Of a stretch of DNA of 6,866 bases, positions 5,944 to 6,866 are shown piece after piece. A program made the position numbers and the translations under genes. Source of the stretch: Bacteroides sp. GTDB taxonomy: Bacteria > Bacteroidota > Bacteroidia > Bacteroidales > Bacteroidaceae. Positions within the stretch are counted from its first letter, which is position 1, and each line of letters begins with the position of its first letter. The notes beneath the pieces were generated by a model that did no database searches, had not been told where the DNA came from, and saw nothing but the letters and a program-made list of their open reading frames with translations. The stretch spans positions 1 through 6,866 of the forward strand of contig JAUMWZ010000085.1 in assembly GCA_030529405.1 (NCBI GenBank), read 5' to 3'.

Positions 5944-6315
5944 ATGTTTTCTGACGATAACAACATTTCAAGTATCGAAAAACTGTTCTTAGAAATAAAG
6001 AAGTACATAACTCTGCAACGTGAATACGTAAAACTAGACCTAGCAGAGAAGTTGAGCGTGTTGCTCTCTTTATTAGTTCTTGTGTTTGTACTTATGGGAG
6101 TGGGTGTAGTAACGCTGTTCTACCTTACCACCGCATTCGTATACTCTATCAATCATCTTGTAGGTAGTGTTGCCATTAGCTATCTGATAGCTGCCGGCTT
6201 AAATATGCTTATAATCTTGATAGTCTATGCATTCAGGAAAAAACTGATATATGCACCTATCATAAACTTCATATCTAAGCTGTTTTTAGAAGATAAAGAT
6301 AATCAAGAAAAGTAA
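5944..6315 (+). CDS. Holin-superfamily-III-like membrane protein (Phage_holin_3_6 type)
   Basis: A 123-residue protein with a charged, helical N-terminus (1-35, SSIEKLFLEIKKYITLQREY), two hydrophobic helices (about 37-61 LSVLLSLLVLVFVLMGVGVV... and 73-95 VAISYLIAAGLNMLIILIVYAF) and a charged C-terminus ending DKDNQEK. This layout, with the KLDLAEKLS stretch just before the first helix, matches the family called phage holin superfamily III / Holin-X. Here it is a chromosomal gene beside ytxH with no endolysin or other phage gene, so a lysis role is not supported; an inner-membrane role is more likely. The stop lies 7 bases before the next start codon, consistent with a single transcript. Confidence 0.82.
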   Translation: MFSDDNNISSIEKLFLEIKKYITLQREYVKLDLAEKLSVLLSLLVLVFVLMGVGVVTLFYLTTAFVYSINHLVGSVAISYLIAAGLNMLIILIVYAFRKKLIYAPIINFISKLFLEDKDNQEK

Positions 6316-6322
6316 TACCCCT

Positions 6323-6568
6323 ATGACACAAAGATATACGATAGAAGAAATAAAATATAAGAAAGCCTTGCTGAGAAATGAACTTCGCCAAAGCAAGAAA
6401 ACAATAGCAGGTATAACCTCAAGCCTCTTTAAGCCAAGCGAAAAGACAAAGTCTACCGCTGGCTCAATCATGCAGGCTGTTAATGTCGGTTTTGCTGTTT
6501 TTGACGGCTTCCTAGCTGGAAAAAAACTTATGTCAAGATTAAAGAATTATCTAACTGGAGGGAACTGA
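6323..6568 (+). CDS. Small protein of unknown function, third gene of the ytxH operon
   Basis: An 81-residue protein that I do not recognise as a named family. The first half is basic and probably helical (YTIEEIKYKKALLRNELRQSKK). A Ser/Thr/Lys-rich stretch follows (34-46). Residues 47-66 (GSIMQAVNVGFAVFDGFLAG) form a moderately hydrophobic, Gly-containing segment that could lie on or in the membrane. The end is basic (KKLMSRLKNYLTGGN). Tight spacing (7 bases) after the holin-like gene makes cotranscription likely. The mixture of a basic coil and one hydrophobic patch fits a small partner of the two membrane proteins upstream, which is inference from context only. Codon use and base composition look like those of its neighbours. 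Confidence 0.8.
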   Translation: MTQRYTIEEIKYKKALLRNELRQSKKTIAGITSSLFKPSEKTKSTAGSIMQAVNVGFAVFDGFLAGKKLMSRLKNYLTGGN

Positions 6569-6607
6569 TAGTTAGACATCACACGGTATCGTTACAAACA
6601 CCACACA

Positions 6608-6740
6608 CGTGTTTTACTTATCATATATGCTTGATTTTTGAACTGTATATAGTTTGAAAGTCAAGCATATATAGTTTATGAAAGAGTTATATACAGTTTA
6701 TTTCTTAACTGTATATGATTAAGAAGATATGTTTTCTTAT
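6608..6740. repeat. 22-base-period repeat array D (about 6 units)
   Basis: Units start at 6608, 6630 (23 bases), 6653, 6675, 6697 and 6719. Their ends include TCATATATG, CTGTATATAG, GCATATATAG, TTATATACAG and CTGTATATGA. The array follows the ytxH operon. Units alternate in orientation and fold into two hairpins, 6623-6672 and 6685-6720 (14 pairs, 8-base loop). TTTGAAAGT at 6653-6661 is identical to array A at 502-510 and 546-554. TTTATTTCT followed by AACTGTATATG at 6697-6717 nearly repeats 524-544. Confidence 0.85.
6623..6672 (+). terminator. Long hairpin downstream of the ytxH operon, possible 3' end
   Basis: ATATATGCTTGA (6623-6634) pairs perfectly with TCAAGCATATAT (6661-6672). Inside it TTTTTGAACT (6635-6644) pairs with AGTTTGAAAG (6651-6660), with three G-U pairs, leaving a tiny loop: about 23 pairs in all. 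The G-U pairs exist only in plus-strand RNA. It starts 54 bases after the last operon stop codon. The following AGTTTATG is a poor U-tract, so 3' end protection is as likely as termination. A weaker hairpin, AAACAC (6596-6601) with GTGTTT (6609-6614), lies just upstream. Confidence 0.45.
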
Positions 6741-6784
6741 ATACCTTTCTTTTTATTATCTACCTACCTCTTACTTTTTTATAT

Positions 6785-6866
6785 TCAGTGTCTTATACTA
6801 ACTTCTCTTGTTGCACAGTCGCTTATATTCTTATTTAAGAAACCTTCTTCTATTAATTTGTCTTTA
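6785..6866 (-). CDS. Possible C-terminus of a gene entering from the right edge
   Basis: On the minus strand one frame is open from the window edge (codons from 6865) to a TGA at 6785-6787. It encodes 26 residues, KDKLIEEGFLNKNISDC followed by ATREVSIRH. The composition is protein-like and the coding strand would be purine-rich, as for the other genes here. The other two minus frames have early stops. It would converge with the ytxH operon across array D. With only 26 residues no family can be named and chance cannot be excluded. Confidence 0.35.
   Translation of the reverse strand, partial: KDKLIEEGFLNKNISDCATREVSIRH

Noticed and set aside
5944..6315. Prophage lysis gene.
   Set aside because: The holin-like match is a family name only; no endolysin, structural or integrase gene is near and the gene sits in a ytxH operon.
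436..6740. Miniature transposable elements as the source of the arrays.
   Set aside because: No terminal inverted repeats bounding the arrays, no target duplications and no fixed element length; the internal 22-base periodicity is the constant feature.
6729..6866. Plus-strand frame open from ATG 6729 to the window edge (46 codons, Leu/Phe/Ser-rich).
   Set aside because: Pyrimidine-rich, unlike the coding strands here, and opposite to a more protein-like minus frame. It looks like the antisense shadow of a gene entering from the right, though the window is too short to be certain.

Overview
The window is AT-rich chromosomal DNA from a member of the Bacteroidota, most likely of the order Bacteroidales. 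Four things point there: the ruvX-def-TPR-thrS gene order, a PCMD-domain secreted protein, start codons without Shine-Dalgarno sequences, and promoter elements of the Bacteroidetes type (TTTG/TTG at -33 and TAnnTTTG at -7). No phage integrase, transposase, CRISPR array, tRNA or rRNA was seen. Genus and species cannot be fixed from this sequence alone.

Layout. Positions 1-5471 are read on the minus strand. In the direction of transcription they hold a SPOR-domain lipoprotein (4989-5471) closed by a strong intrinsic terminator, a secreted PCMD-domain protein (3866-4843) 7 bases from ruvX (3442-3858), peptide deformylase def (2652-3209) 14 bases from a large secreted TPR protein (649-2637), and the first 112 codons of thrS (1-336). 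Positions 5702-6568 form a plus-strand operon of three small genes: a YtxH-family protein, a two-helix holin-superfamily-III-like membrane protein, and an unrecognised 81-residue protein. A short open frame at the right edge (6785-6866, minus strand) may be the end of a further gene.

Function. The minus-strand genes combine housekeeping work (tRNA charging, N-terminal deformylation, pre-16S rRNA processing or Holliday-junction-type nuclease activity) with envelope proteins (lipoprotein with a peptidoglycan-binding SPOR domain, secreted PCMD protein, secreted TPR scaffold). The plus-strand operon looks like a small envelope or stress module.

The most unusual content is noncoding. Four of the five intergenic gaps longer than 100 bases carry arrays of a degenerate repeat with a 22-base period, built around a quasi-palindrome close to AAACTGTATATAGTTT (436-611, 3226-3357, 5575-5684, 6608-6740). 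Neighbouring units pair into long hairpins, some mutually exclusive. One array contains the promoter and leader of the ytxH operon, with the -33 and -7 boxes exactly one repeat period apart. The fifth gap (4844-4988) has a conventional terminator and no array.
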